NCBI RefSeq assembly: GCF_947500705.1 | Contig: NZ_CANMSY010000003.1 | Span: 186,001 to 250,000 of the forward strand | Direction of reading: 5' to 3' | DNA length: 64,000 bases | Origin: an uncultured Brachybacterium sp. | GTDB lineage: Bacteria > Actinomycetota > Actinomycetes > Actinomycetales > Dermabacteraceae | Part shown: piece by piece, positions 1 to 8,658 of the stretch | How positions within the stretch are numbered: position 1 is the first letter of the stretch | How the letters are laid out: each line of letters opens with the position of its first letter | The notes under the pieces: generated by a model | Told to the model about the DNA's origin: nothing | The model's database searches: none | The model's input: the letters and a program-made list of their open reading frames with translations, nothing else | Translations under genes and position numbers: made by a program

Positions 1-810
1 GGCCGAGAGGCGCAGGTCGATCTCGTCCTCTGCAGTGGAGCGGATGAGCTCCTGGACCTGCTGCCCGGCAGGGTCCAGCAGCCGCGCCGAGACGGTCACC
101 GCGATCTCGTCCAGCAGATCCGCCCGTTCGAGGAGGGCGGTGAGGTCGACGAGCCCGCGCGCGCCGGCCTCGGAGCCGGCGCCGGGCTCGACGGTGACCT
201 GCGGGCGCACCTCGGCCAGGCGCGCCCCGGACCATTCCTCGAGGCCGATCGGCCCGGCGATGCCGCTGGTGACCAGCACCGGCCCCCAGTCCCAGCCGAA
301 GTTGCAGGCCATCTTGCGGATCGCGTTGTAGGGCAGGTCGTTGCCGGTCACCGGCAACACCCCGAGCACCTGCTCGTTCTCGCGGGCGGTGCGCAGCGGG
401 GAGGCGAAGCGGATCTCGAGCCGGTTGGTCCCCTCGACCAGTGCGTCGGTGACATCGAAGCGCCAGGAGCGGTGCTGGTTCTGCACCTCGGCGATGCGGA
501 GGCCGTTCAGCAGGACCGTCGCGGCGGTGTCGAGGGAGGCGGCGACCAGGTCCACCCGCTCGGCGCCGCTGGGTGCCCAGTCGAATCCGGTCTCGTACAG
601 CACGTCGCAGTCCCCGGTCCACTGCAGGTCGTGCTCGTGGCGGTCCAGGTACGGATCGGGGATCAGCCCGGCGGCATGCAGGTCGGTGATCAGGGTGCCG
701 GGCACCGTGGCCGGCACCTCGCGCACCGCGAAGGGGGCGGGACCGTCGGTGATGCTCAGCTGCCAGCCCTCGTGCAGGGGCCGACGGGCGGGAGTACTGG
801 TCAGGGTCAC
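1..810 (-). CDS. beta-mannosidase (GH2), N-terminal part, truncated by window edge
   Basis: About 270 N-terminal residues are present; the C-terminal catalytic part lies outside the window. The protein begins VTLTSTPARRPLHEGWQLS and has the GH2 sugar-binding jelly-roll domain: VPGTLITDLHAAGLIPDPY near residue 35 and the block RKMACNFGWDWGPVLVTSG near residue 215, which is highly characteristic of beta-mannosidases. The family removes terminal beta-mannosyl residues from manno-oligosaccharides. No signal peptide is visible, so it should act in the cytosol on imported oligosaccharides. The GTG start overlaps the stop of the upstream ATPase gene as GTGA, making it the last visible gene of the importer operon. 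The GH2 call is very safe; mannosidase over another GH2 activity is likely. Confidence 0.9.
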   Translation of the reverse strand, partial: MTLTSTPARRPLHEGWQLSITDGPAPFAVREVPATVPGTLITDLHAAGLIPDPYLDRHEHDLQWTGDCDVLYETGFDWAPSGAERVDLVAASLDTAATVLLNGLRIAEVQNQHRSWRFDVTDALVEGTNRLEIRFASPLRTARENEQVLGVLPVTGNDLPYNAIRKMACNFGWDWGPVLVTSGIAGPIGLEEWSGARLAEVRPQVTVEPGAGSEAGARGLVDLTALLERADLLDEIAVTVSARLLDPAGQQVQELIRSTAEDEIDLRLSA

Positions 811-1667
811 GAATTCTCCTCGGCGAGCGCCAGGTGGTCGGGCATGGGGACGCCGCGGCGCTGGGCCTCGGCGAGGAAGCGCGGGTTGTTCCCCGGTTCG
901 GGGGCGGCGATCAGCAGCTGCCGGGTGAACTCGGCCTGGGGGTTCAGGATGACGTCGTCGGCCGGACCGCGCTCGACCACCTCGCCGCGGTACATCACCA
1001 GGATCTCATCGGAGAAGTGGCGGGCGGTGGCCAGGTCGTGGGTGATGTAGAGCATCGCGAGGTTCTCCTCGCGCTGCAGCCGCGCCAGCAGGTTCAGCAC
1101 GCCCAGGCGGATGGAGACGTCGAGCATCGAGACCGGCTCGTCGGCGATCAGCACCGTGGGCTCCGGGGCGAGCGCACGGGCGATGGCCACGCGCTGGCGC
1201 TGCCCACCGGAGAGCTCGTGCGGTCGGCGCTCGAGGAAGCTCGTCGCGGGGCTGAGGTTGACCCGTTCGAGCAGCTCGCAGACCTTCTCGCGCAGGTTCG
1301 CGCGGGTGGCCCGGCCGTGCAGGAGCAGGGGTCGCTCGATGTGGTGGGCGATGGTGTGGAAGGGGTTCAAGGAGGCGAAGGGATCCTGGAACACCATCTG
1401 GACGTGATCGCGGTAGTGGGCCAGGGCCCTGCCGCGGGTGCCGACGGGGGCGCCGTCCAGGGTGATGGTCCCGGAGGTGGGCCGTTCGAGCTGGGCGAGG
1501 ATCTTGGCGATCGTGGACTTGCCGGAGCCGGACTGGCCCACCAGGGCCACGGTGCGGCCGGGGCTCAGCTCGAGGGAGACGCCCTTGACGGCCTGGAGCG
1601 TGGTGACGCGCGCCCCGCTGCGCAGCCGGTAGGACTTGTGGAGATCGGTGACGGTCAGGGTGGTCAT
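807..1667 (-). CDS. oligopeptide/oligosaccharide ABC transporter ATP-binding protein (OppF/DppF type)
   Basis: This 286-residue ATPase powers the importer encoded upstream. It has a Walker A GQSGSGKST near residue 44, the signature LSGGQRQRVAIARAL near 153 and Walker B VLIADEPVSMLD near 172, followed by the H-loop ITHD. The C-terminal part after residue 230 fits the oligopeptide transporter C-terminal region, though shorter than in many DppF proteins. Its ATG overlaps the TGA of the OppD-type gene and its TGA overlaps the beta-mannosidase GTG, so translation is probably coupled. Opp-type importers next to mannosidases or glucosidases commonly carry oligosaccharides, which is the inference here. 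Confidence 0.93.
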   Translation of the reverse strand: MTTLTVTDLHKSYRLRSGARVTTLQAVKGVSLELSPGRTVALVGQSGSGKSTIAKILAQLERPTSGTITLDGAPVGTRGRALAHYRDHVQMVFQDPFASLNPFHTIAHHIERPLLLHGRATRANLREKVCELLERVNLSPATSFLERRPHELSGGQRQRVAIARALAPEPTVLIADEPVSMLDVSIRLGVLNLLARLQREENLAMLYITHDLATARHFSDEILVMYRGEVVERGPADDVILNPQAEFTRQLLIAAPEPGNNPRFLAEAQRRGVPMPDHLALAEENS

Positions 1668-2689
1668 CGGGTGGCCTCCTGGTCGGCGCCGCTGAAGCCG
1701 GCGCGCACGAAGTCCCCGGCGTCGCCGGTCAGGGACGGGAAGGAGCCCAGCAGGCGGCGGGTGTAGGGGTGCTGCGGGGCGAAGTAGAGGTTCTCGGCGG
1801 TGTCGAGCTCGACGATCCGCCCCTGCTTCATCACCGCGATGCGGTCGGAGATCTCCAGCAGCATGGGCAGGTCGTGGGTGATGAACACGACCGCGAAGCC
1901 CAGCTCCCGGCGCAGTCGCAGCACCTCCTGGAGGATCTCGCGCTGGACCACGACGTCCAGCGCGGTGGTGGGTTCGTCCATGATCATCAGCTGCGGGTCC
2001 AGGGCGAGCGCCATCGCGATCATCACCCGCTGGCGCATGCCGCCGGAGAGCTCGTGGGGGTAGGCGTCGATGCGGCCGCGGTCCACTCCGACCAGCTCGA
2101 GCAGCTCCTCGCTGCGCCGACGTCGCTCTCCCCGGTCCATCTGGGGTCGGTGCGTGGTGAGCACGTCCCCCAGCTGGGTGCGGATGCTCAGCACGGGGTT
2201 CAGGGAGTTCATCGCGCCCTGGAACACCATCGCGACCTTCGACCAGCGGAAGGCGCGCAGCGCCGAGCCCTCGAGCGCGAGCACGTCCACGTCGGCGGCG
2301 GCATCACGGTCGTGGAAGGTGACCGAGCCGCCGGTGATGCGGGCCGGGGGCCGGTGCAGCTGGTTCAGCCCGTAGGCGAGGGTGGTCTTCCCGCAGCCGG
2401 ACTCCCCCGCCAGGCCCAGGATCTCCCCGCGGCGCAGCACGAAGGAGGCGTCCTGGACGGCGTGCACCCCCTTGCCGACCTCATAGACGATGTTCAGGTC
2501 CTTGACGGTGAGCACGGGGTCCTCGAGCACCGGCGAGCCATCGCCTCCGGTGCGGCCCTGCTCGAGGGAGTCCTGGAGGGCCGGATCGCCGAGCTCGCCG
2601 CGGGCGATCGCCGAGGCGGTCTCGACGTTCGGGTCGGGATCGTGGGCGGGGTGGTCCGGGGGCACGGGCCCGGTCATCGGGGTGCTCAT
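1664..2689 (-). CDS. oligopeptide/oligosaccharide ABC transporter ATP-binding protein (OppD/DppD type)
   Basis: This is the second ATPase of the importer, 341 residues. The open frame runs much further upstream, but the ATG at 2689 overlaps the stop of the permease gene as ATGA, matching the rest of the operon, and gives a normal family length. An acidic, Pro-rich N-terminal extension of about 50 residues precedes the ABC domain. Walker [10 protein letters not shown], signature [15 protein letters not shown] and Walker [13 protein letters not shown] are all intact, and the C-terminus holds [15 protein letters not shown], the conserved oligopeptide-transporter tail. It should form a heterodimer with the OppF-type protein on the cytoplasmic face. 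Confidence 0.93.
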   Translation of the reverse strand: MSTPMTGPVPPDHPAHDPDPNVETASAIARGELGDPALQDSLEQGRTGGDGSPVLEDPVLTVKDLNIVYEVGKGVHAVQDASFVLRRGEILGLAGESGCGKTTLAYGLNQLHRPPARITGGSVTFHDRDAAADVDVLALEGSALRAFRWSKVAMVFQGAMNSLNPVLSIRTQLGDVLTTHRPQMDRGERRRRSEELLELVGVDRGRIDAYPHELSGGMRQRVMIAMALALDPQLMIMDEPTTALDVVVQREILQEVLRLRRELGFAVVFITHDLPMLLEISDRIAVMKQGRIVELDTAENLYFAPQHPYTRRLLGSFPSLTGDAGDFVRAGFSGADQEATR

Positions 2690-3678
2690 GCGAGGACCTC
2701 CTTCGTCGTGGCCTCGGAATCGTCGGCGCGCTCGGCACCCTGTTCCGCGCGGCGCACGGAGCGGGCGGCCTTGGGGGCGGTGCGCAGGCGCGGGTTGATG
2801 ATGCCGTCGATCGAGAAGTTGATCAGCGACAGGCCGCAGCCCAGCGCCGCGATCATCAGGCCCGGCGGGACGAACCACCACCAGCCGCCCAGGGTGAGGG
2901 CCTGGCCGTTCTGGGCGTAGAACAGCATCGAGCCCCAGGTCTGGGTGCCCACCACGCCGAGGCCGATGAAGCTCAGCCCCGCTTCGCCGAGGATCGCAGT
3001 GATCAGGGCGAAGACGAAGCCGCTGGACATCACGGGCAGCAGGTTGGGCAGGATCTCCACGGCGATGATGCGGTGGGGCTTCTCTCCGGCGACCTTCGCG
3101 GCCTGCACGTAGTCGCGGGTGCGGATCGACAGGGTCTGGGAGCGCAGCACGCGGGCGGCGGCGGCCCAGGAGGTGATCGCGAGGATGAACGCGATCAGCA
3201 GCAGGCCGCGCTGCTGGACGTAGGAGCCGATCACGATCATCAGCGGCAGTCCCGGCAGGATCAGCACCACGTTGGTGAACAGGGAGAAGCCCTCGTCGAT
3301 CCAGCCGCCGAGGTATCCGCCCAGGATCCCGAAGAAGGCGGAGAGGAACAGGGCCAGGACCGCCACGATCACGCCCACCAGCAGGGAGCCGCGGGTGGCC
3401 CAGGCCAGCTGGGCCAGCACGTCCTGGCCGGTCTGGGTGGTGCCCAGCCAGTGCTCGGCCGACGGCGGCGCCATGCCGAGGTTGGAGATCGCCAGCGGGT
3501 CGGCCACGAAGAAGGGGGCGATCAGTCCGAACAGGGTGATCACGACCACCAGGCCCGCCCCGATCACCAGGGAGGGGGTGGCGAGGCGGCGCAGCGAGGC
3601 GCGCAGTCGGCCGGGGGTCCCGGCGGTGGGGGCTGCCGAGTTCGGGACTGCGGACGTGGGGTCTGTGGACGTGGCCAT
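2686..3678 (-). CDS. ABC transporter permease (OppC/DppC type)
   Basis: This 330-residue membrane protein is the second permease of the importer. A Pro/Ala-rich cytoplasmic N-terminus of about 35 residues is followed by a membrane segment (LVIGAGLVVVITLFGLIAPFF), then the usual OppC periplasmic loop with GMAPPSAEHWLGTTQTGQD, and further segments to about residue 300. The coupling motif lies around VLRSQTLSIRTRDYVQAAK and the following helices. Its stop overlaps the downstream ATPase start, and the OppB-type gene ends 9 bases before its start. The start is supported by its position and by GAGG-like sequence just upstream. Confidence 0.92.
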   Translation of the reverse strand: MATSTDPTSAVPNSAAPTAGTPGRLRASLRRLATPSLVIGAGLVVVITLFGLIAPFFVADPLAISNLGMAPPSAEHWLGTTQTGQDVLAQLAWATRGSLLVGVIVAVLALFLSAFFGILGGYLGGWIDEGFSLFTNVVLILPGLPLMIVIGSYVQQRGLLLIAFILAITSWAAAARVLRSQTLSIRTRDYVQAAKVAGEKPHRIIAVEILPNLLPVMSSGFVFALITAILGEAGLSFIGLGVVGTQTWGSMLFYAQNGQALTLGGWWWFVPPGLMIAALGCGLSLINFSIDGIINPRLRTAPKAARSVRRAEQGAERADDSEATTKEVLA

Positions 3679-3687
3679 CGGTGCTCC

Positions 3688-4674
3688 TCAGCCTCGCGCT
3701 CGGGTACGGGGGTCGATCACGCCGTACAGCAGGTCCACCACGAGGTTCGCCGCGAGCACGGCCACGGTGATGATCAGGAACATGCCCTGCATGAGCGAGT
3801 AGTCGTTGTTCTGCACGGCCTGCAGCATGGTGAATCCGACACCCGGGTAGGAGAAGACGGTCTCGACCACGATCGAGCCGGAGACCACGAAGCCGAGCGA
3901 GATCGCGAAGCCGGAGACGCTGGGCAGCATCGCGTTGCGGGCGGCGTACATGACCATCACGCGGCGCGGGGAGAGCCCTTTCGCCTCGGCGGTGAGGATG
4001 TAGTCCTCGCTGAGGGTGGAGACCATCATGTTGCGCATCCCCAGCAGCCAGCCGCCGAGCGAGGACAGCACGATCGTCAGCGCCGGCAGGAAGCCGTAGT
4101 AGAGGGCGTTGGAGAGGAAGGGGTAGTCGAAGGCCGGTCGCACCAGGGTGTAGTCGTAGCCGCCGGAGATCGGGAACATCCCCAGGTTCACCGACAGCAC
4201 GTAGATGAACAGCAGCGCGAGCCAGAAGTAGGGCACGGCCTGCAGGATCGTGGTGGCCGGGATCAGGGAGTCCAGCCAGGTCCCGCGCTTCCACCCCGCC
4301 AGGGTGCCCAGCACCATTCCCAGGATGAAGGTGAAGGTGGTGGCCAGGCCCACCAGCACCAGGGTCCAGGGCAGGGACTGGCCCACCACCTGGGAGACGG
4401 GGGTCGGGAAGTAGGTCACCGAGACGCCGAGGTCGCCGCTCAGGAGCCCGCCGAGGTAGGCGAAGTACTCCTGGAACAGCGATCGGTCCGTGTCCGCCCC
4501 GAGCATCACCTCGATGGCCTGGCGGGTCTCCGGGGCGACCGGTCCGCGCAGCGCGAGCTTCGCGAGGACGGCGTCCACCGGGCTCCCCGGCAGGGCTCGG
4601 GGGATGAAGAAGTTGAGGGTCACTGCGGCCCAGAGGGCCACCAGGTAGAACCCGATCTTGCGCAGGAGATGCAC
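3688..4674 (-). CDS. ABC transporter permease (OppB/DppB type)
   Basis: This 328-residue protein is the first permease of the importer. The GTG at 4674 (VHLLRKIGFYLVALWAAVT) gives the classic OppB N-terminal membrane helix, and AAAGGAT about 10 bases upstream is a plausible ribosome site; the longer open frame upstream is only read-through. The family block PRALPGSPVDA and the C-terminal region with GVGFTMLQAVQNNDYSLMQG are typical. It pairs with the OppC-type protein in the membrane. It is separated from the binding-protein gene by an 83-base gap holding a strong hairpin, which would let the binding protein be made in excess. Confidence 0.92.
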   Translation of the reverse strand: MHLLRKIGFYLVALWAAVTLNFFIPRALPGSPVDAVLAKLALRGPVAPETRQAIEVMLGADTDRSLFQEYFAYLGGLLSGDLGVSVTYFPTPVSQVVGQSLPWTLVLVGLATTFTFILGMVLGTLAGWKRGTWLDSLIPATTILQAVPYFWLALLFIYVLSVNLGMFPISGGYDYTLVRPAFDYPFLSNALYYGFLPALTIVLSSLGGWLLGMRNMMVSTLSEDYILTAEAKGLSPRRVMVMYAARNAMLPSVSGFAISLGFVVSGSIVVETVFSYPGVGFTMLQAVQNNDYSLMQGMFLIITVAVLAANLVVDLLYGVIDPRTRARG

Positions 4675-4699
4675 TGCCTCGAGATCCTTTCGTCGCCCG

Positions 4700-4751
4700 G
4701 GCCGCGCCGCCCGCTCCGCCCTGGTCGGGGCGGAGCGGGGCGGCGCGGGCC
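4700..4751 (-). terminator. GC-rich hairpin between binding protein and permease genes
   Basis: Two arms of about 21 and 23 bases (4700-4720 and 4729-4751) pair with two single-base bulges around a loop of about 8 bases. It lies just after the binding-protein stop and before the permease start, on the same transcript. No U-tract follows. A partial terminator or an mRNA-stabilising structure that raises binding-protein output is the usual role of such hairpins. Confidence 0.6.
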
Positions 4752-4757
4752 GGTGGG

Positions 4758-6449
4758 TCAGCTGGCGGGGACGATGGCCTTGAGGACCATGGAGTTGTCC
4801 GGCGCCGCCCAGGCCATCGGGTAGGCGTAGAGGTCCTCCTGGGTGGGCCAGCCGGAGACCTTCGCGGAGCTGTACTGCGTGAGGCTCGAGCCGATCATCA
4901 CCGGGATCGCCGGCATCACCTCGACCAGCCGCTGCTGGATCAGGAAGTAGTGCTCCTTCTTGACCTCGGGATCGTCGGTCGCCGCGGCGGCATCGAGCGC
5001 GGCGTCGACGTCGGGATCCGAGAAGCGTGTGACGTTGTGGTAGGGGTTCCCGTTCTCGCCCACGGGCACCGTGTTGTCGGTGGAGAAGTGGTTGCGGTAG
5101 GGGTAGTAGGGATCCGGTGCGGGGCCCTGGCCGACGGAGTCGATGACCAGCTGATAGGTCCCGCGCGCCTTGGCGTCGTTCCACTCGTTGACCGAGACCT
5201 GCTGCGGGATCAGCTCGATGCCGATCTCCTTGTACTGCGCGGCGAGGGTGTCCAGCGCCGTGACGTAGTCGGACCAGCCGGTGGGGCACGAGACCGTCAT
5301 CGAGACCCGGACGTCGCCCTTGGCGTAGACCCCGTCGGAGCCGAGCGCATAACCCGCGTCCTCGAGGATCTTCTTGGCCTCGTCGGGCTGGGCGTTCCAG
5401 GGGGCGTTCTCGATCGAGGGGTCGATGAAGTCCCCGTCGCGCTCGGGCAGGCCGTAGGAGGGCGAGATGTCTGTGCCGAGGTCGAAGAAGGCCAGCTTGG
5501 AGAGCTGCTCGCGGTCCATGCCGTAGTAGAGGGCCTTGCGCACGGCGACGTCGGTCTGCGGTCCCTCGCAGCCCAGCTCCGGATTGGAGGCGGCCATGAG
5601 CGCCATCTGGGAGATGCCGGTGTTGGTGAAGGAGAGCTCGGGATTGGCGGCCACATGCTCCTCGAGGTTCGGGATCGCGGAGGACATGTAGTCGATCTCC
5701 CCCGCCAACCACATGTCGGTGCCGGACTGGTTGCCGGAGATGGCGATGGCGCGGATCCCGCCGATGGCGGGCTTGCCCTCGTCCCAGTGCTTGTCGTTGG
5801 CCAGCAGCAGGTAGGACTCGGGGGTGAAGTCGTCCAGGGCGAAGGGGCCGGTGCCCACCGGCTCCGTGTTCGCGTAGGTGGCCAGGTCATCGACGTCCGC
5901 GAAGAGGTGCTCGGGGATGATCCAGGTGCGGGCCAGGGCGTTGGGGCCCTCGGTGTAGGACGGCTCGGCGTAGGTGATCTCGACCGTGGTGTCGTCGATC
6001 GCCTCGGCCGACGGGGCGGTGCCTGCGGCATTGAGCGCCTCGGTGTCGCGGACCTTGGTGAAGGTGAAGGCGACGTCCTTCGCGGTGAAGGGTGTGTCGT
6101 CGGCCCAGACCACACCGGAGCGGGTCTTCACGGTCAGGACGGTGCCGTCCTCGTTCCAGGAGTAGCTCTCGCCCAGCAGCGGGGCGGGTTCCTGGTCGAT
6201 GGGCTCGAGGGGGTTGAAGTAGAACAGCGTCTCGTAGATCAGGCCCTGGATCAGGGAGATCACCGATGGCGAGTGGGGGTTGAAGTTCTCGGCCAGGCCC
6301 GTGTTGGCGGTGGTGGTGATGATCGGCCGCTCCTCGGTCCCACCTCCCCCGCCGTTCTCGAGGTTGGAGCTCGTGCTGCACGCCGCGAGCGCGACGGGGG
6401 CCGCGCCGAGCGCGGTGAGCTTGTACAGGTCTCGACGACTGAGGTGCAT
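4758..6449 (-). CDS. extracellular solute-binding protein, family 5 (Opp/Dpp type)
   Basis: This 563-residue lipoprotein captures the substrate for the importer. The start at 6449 (MHLSRRDLYKLTALG) is preceded by AAGGAGAG at good spacing; a start six codons upstream is less likely. A twin-arginine-like motif SRRDLYK precedes a short hydrophobic stretch and the lipobox LAAC, with Cys near residue 23. The body has the SBP_bac_5 pattern, with VAVRKALYYGMDREQL in the middle and DPYYPYRNHFSTDN towards the C-terminus. Relatives bind peptides, nickel or oligosaccharides; the beta-mannosidase and ROK regulator beside it argue for oligosaccharides. Expression is probably controlled from the palindrome at 6507-6525. 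Confidence 0.93.
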   Translation of the reverse strand: MHLSRRDLYKLTALGAAPVALAACSTSSNLENGGGGGTEERPIITTTANTGLAENFNPHSPSVISLIQGLIYETLFYFNPLEPIDQEPAPLLGESYSWNEDGTVLTVKTRSGVVWADDTPFTAKDVAFTFTKVRDTEALNAAGTAPSAEAIDDTTVEITYAEPSYTEGPNALARTWIIPEHLFADVDDLATYANTEPVGTGPFALDDFTPESYLLLANDKHWDEGKPAIGGIRAIAISGNQSGTDMWLAGEIDYMSSAIPNLEEHVAANPELSFTNTGISQMALMAASNPELGCEGPQTDVAVRKALYYGMDREQLSKLAFFDLGTDISPSYGLPERDGDFIDPSIENAPWNAQPDEAKKILEDAGYALGSDGVYAKGDVRVSMTVSCPTGWSDYVTALDTLAAQYKEIGIELIPQQVSVNEWNDAKARGTYQLVIDSVGQGPAPDPYYPYRNHFSTDNTVPVGENGNPYHNVTRFSDPDVDAALDAAAATDDPEVKKEHYFLIQQRLVEVMPAIPVMIGSSLTQYSSAKVSGWPTQEDLYAYPMAWAAPDNSMVLKAIVPAS

Positions 6450-6506
6450 CGTTGCTCTCCTTGTCACGCGTCAGCGCGTGCCGGGTCGATCACTCTGGGA
6501 AACTTC

Positions 6507-6525
6507 CTTCATTACGTTAATGAAG
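6507..6525. promoter_or_regulatory. perfect palindromic operator, probable ROK repressor site
   Basis: CTTCATTA-CGT-TAATGAAG is an exact 8-3-8 inverted repeat in a locally AT-rich patch between the binding-protein gene (start 6449) and the divergent ROK gene (start 6681). It sits about 58 bases before the transporter start. ROK repressors typically bind AT-rich palindromes of this size, so local control with relief by a sugar is the simplest reading. Confidence 0.65.
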
Positions 6526-6680
6526 TATGGGTATTGTGGAGACCTCGGTCACGATCCGTCAAGAGGCGAGGCGGCCTGGAGCAGGCAACGGAATGATCAC
6601 GATGCGGAGCGACCCGGCGTCTCAGCCCGGGTGCCAGACTGGCCGGGACCAGCACAGGACCAGCGGGAGAGGAGAGGGCG

Positions 6681-7883
6681 ATGAGCGTGATCGGCGAGCG
6701 CAGCGCCTCCACCACGGACGCCGCGATTCTCGAGCTGGTGCGCCGCCGCGCGGAGACCAGCCGGGTGGAGATCTCCCGGGAGCTCGGCGTGACCCCGGCG
6801 ACCGTCACCTATGCCGTCAAGCGCCTACTCGCGGCGGAACTGCTGGTAGAGAGCGGCTTCGCAGCGTCCAACGGCGGCAAGCGCGCCTCCCTGCTGCGGC
6901 TGAACGACCAGGCGCGCTGGGCGATCGGCTGCACCATCGACGCGGACCGCCTGTCTCTGGCAGGGGTTGATCTCGCCGGCGGTCTGCGCGCCCGGATCGC
7001 AGTGCCGCTGGAGAGCTCCTCCGATCCGACAGAGGTAGGCGCTGCGCTGCGTCGGGCGCTGTCGATGATCCGGCCGGAGGCCGAGGCGCACTCCGCCACC
7101 GGGATCGGCTTTGCGATCCCCTACGGACTCGACGGGGGCGGCCCGGCCCTGCTGCGCACCATCTCGGAGGGCCTGGACATCCCCTCCATCAGCGCGAACG
7201 CTCCGGCGTGCGCCGCGCTCGGCAGCTTCTGGAGCGGCGAGCAGCCCGAGAGCGGGCTGTGCGCGACGGTGCACATGGATGCGGGGCTGGGCTTGTCGAT
7301 CCTCCTGGACGGCCGGCCGCTGCAGCCCGGGTCGGCCAGCTCCGCCACCCTGGATCACGTGGGCATCGATCCCGAGGGGCCGGCCTGCAAGTGCGGCGGC
7401 CGCGGCTGCCTGCACCAGTACGCCTCGGCCCGCGCCATCATCGAGAATGCCGTGCGCACCGGCAGCCTGGCGAAGGACCTGGGACTGCGGCTGACCCCCG
7501 CCTCCCTGAGCAGCGACGTAGTGCTGATAGCCCTGGCGGCCGCCCACGGGGAGCCCCGGGCGCGCAAGGTGTTCGTCGCGGCGGTCTCTGCCCTGGCTCA
7601 GGCGGTCTGGTCGGCCACCAGCGCCCTGGGGATCCCTGCGGTGGTGCTCTCCGGGCCGGGGATGCAGGTCGCCCCGGTGCTGGTCGAAGGGGTGATGGAG
7701 GAACTGCTCACCGCCCGGGCCCGCAATCTCGGGGCAGAGATGTCGGTGGCGGTCTCCCAAGTCCAGCCCCATCCCTGCGCGGTCGGTGCGGCGGTGCTGG
7801 CGCTGCAGACGTTCATGGCCCCGGGGCGGGCCTCCCACAGCGGGCCGGCCCGCGAGCTGCCCCATGTCGAGCCGGCCGCCTGA
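6681..7883 (+). CDS. ROK family transcriptional regulator
   Basis: This 400-residue protein is probably the repressor of the facing transporter/beta-mannosidase operon. Residues 10-65 form a winged helix (ILELVRRRAETSRVEISRE then VTPATVTYAVKRLLAAELL). The ROK sugar-kinase-like domain follows, with the zinc-binding block CKCGGRGCLHQY near residue 235. The GGAGAGGAGAGGGCG stretch before the ATG is a strong ribosome site. Kinase activity is not expected: the N-terminal HTH marks the regulatory branch. The ligand is inferred from neighbours to be a mannose- or glucose-containing sugar. Confidence 0.93.
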   Translation: MSVIGERSASTTDAAILELVRRRAETSRVEISRELGVTPATVTYAVKRLLAAELLVESGFAASNGGKRASLLRLNDQARWAIGCTIDADRLSLAGVDLAGGLRARIAVPLESSSDPTEVGAALRRALSMIRPEAEAHSATGIGFAIPYGLDGGGPALLRTISEGLDIPSISANAPACAALGSFWSGEQPESGLCATVHMDAGLGLSILLDGRPLQPGSASSATLDHVGIDPEGPACKCGGRGCLHQYASARAIIENAVRTGSLAKDLGLRLTPASLSSDVVLIALAAAHGEPRARKVFVAAVSALAQAVWSATSALGIPAVVLSGPGMQVAPVLVEGVMEELLTARARNLGAEMSVAVSQVQPHPCAVGAAVLALQTFMAPGRASHSGPARELPHVEPAA

Positions 7884-7889
7884 GCGGAC

Positions 7890-7964
7890 AGCTCCTTCGC
7901 GCTGAGCTTCTGCATGCTCAGCTCCTGCGTGCTCAGCTTCTTCGCGACCAGTCCCCGCGTGCTC
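7890..7964. repeat. 15-bp tandem repeat, five units
   Basis: Five units of 15 bp run without gaps: AGCTCCTTCGCGCTG, AGCTTCTGCATGCTC, AGCTCCTGCGTGCTC, AGCTTCTTCGCGACC, AGTCCCCGCGTGCTC. The array fills the space between the ROK stop (7883) and the stop of the convergent DinB-like gene (7971). Read on the minus strand it spells a pentapeptide pattern (KKLST, QELSM, QKLSA, KELSA), though in no convincing gene. Confidence 0.85.
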
Positions 7965-7970
7965 GCCCAC

Positions 7971-8588
7971 TCACCCCCGATGCGCCCACAGGTCTCGCAG
8001 CAGCGCGATCTCGGCGAGGTGGTGGATGAGCTCGCGGTTGATGTGGGCGACGAGGGTCGCGCGGGAGTGCTCGGCCCACGGCCCCTCCGCCTCGCCCACG
8101 GCGACCTGGAGCTCCTCTGCGTCCCAGCTCCGCACGCCGGTGATCCAGCGCTCGTACTCGGCATCGAACTGCGCGAGCGCCTCCGTCGCGGTCGCGGCGT
8201 AGTCCCAGCTCATGTAGTCAGCGGGCGGGCCGCCGAGGTGGTCGTGGCTGCGCATCGCGAGCACGCCCACGATGATGTGGCCCAGCCGCCAGGAGATCGT
8301 GGTCAGCGGCGAGGGGTCGGGTTCGGGGAACTCGAAGTCGATGGTCATCGCTCCGGAGCCGCCCTGGAGCGAGGTCGGCGGGGTCTCGCCGTCGGCCGTT
8401 CGGGGATGCACGGTCCAGGCCCGGCCGACGCCTCCGGGGTCGAAGAAGTACTCCTCGTCGGTGAGGCCCTCGAGCCGGGGCCGCAGGTGTTCGCGGACGT
8501 GGGGCTCGATCTGGTCGAGCAGCACGGTGGGCAGGTCACCGTCGATGCCACGGGCCTGCGGGTTCTGGGTGGTTTCGTCGCTGGTCAT
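7971..8588 (-). CDS. DinB-like (DUF664-type) protein
   Basis: This 205-residue cytosolic protein has the four-helix DinB fold pattern: conserved His in SWRLGHIIVGVLAMR near residue 105 and the C-terminal INRELIHHLAEIALLRDL, which would supply metal ligands. An internal block SGAMTIDFEFPEPDPSPLT is typical of actinobacterial members. GGAGG lies six bases before the ATG at 8588; the in-frame ATG four codons earlier overlaps this site and is unlikely. Family members include mycothiol- or bacillithiol-dependent transferases, but the activity of this one cannot be read from sequence. It lies beside a second DinB-like gene. Confidence 0.82.
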   Translation of the reverse strand: MTSDETTQNPQARGIDGDLPTVLLDQIEPHVREHLRPRLEGLTDEEYFFDPGGVGRAWTVHPRTADGETPPTSLQGGSGAMTIDFEFPEPDPSPLTTISWRLGHIIVGVLAMRSHDHLGGPPADYMSWDYAATATEALAQFDAEYERWITGVRSWDAEELQVAVGEAEGPWAEHSRATLVAHINRELIHHLAEIALLRDLWAHRG

Positions 8589-8658
8589 CGGATCCTCCAT
8601 GGGGTGTCGAGATGTGGTGAGGCAGTGGGCCGACGGGCGGGGTGAGGTCGTACTGCGC

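Noticed and set aside
3073-4824. 583-residue plus-strand frame across the importer permeases
   Set aside because: Antisense shadow; the minus strand has clear permease families with coupled starts.
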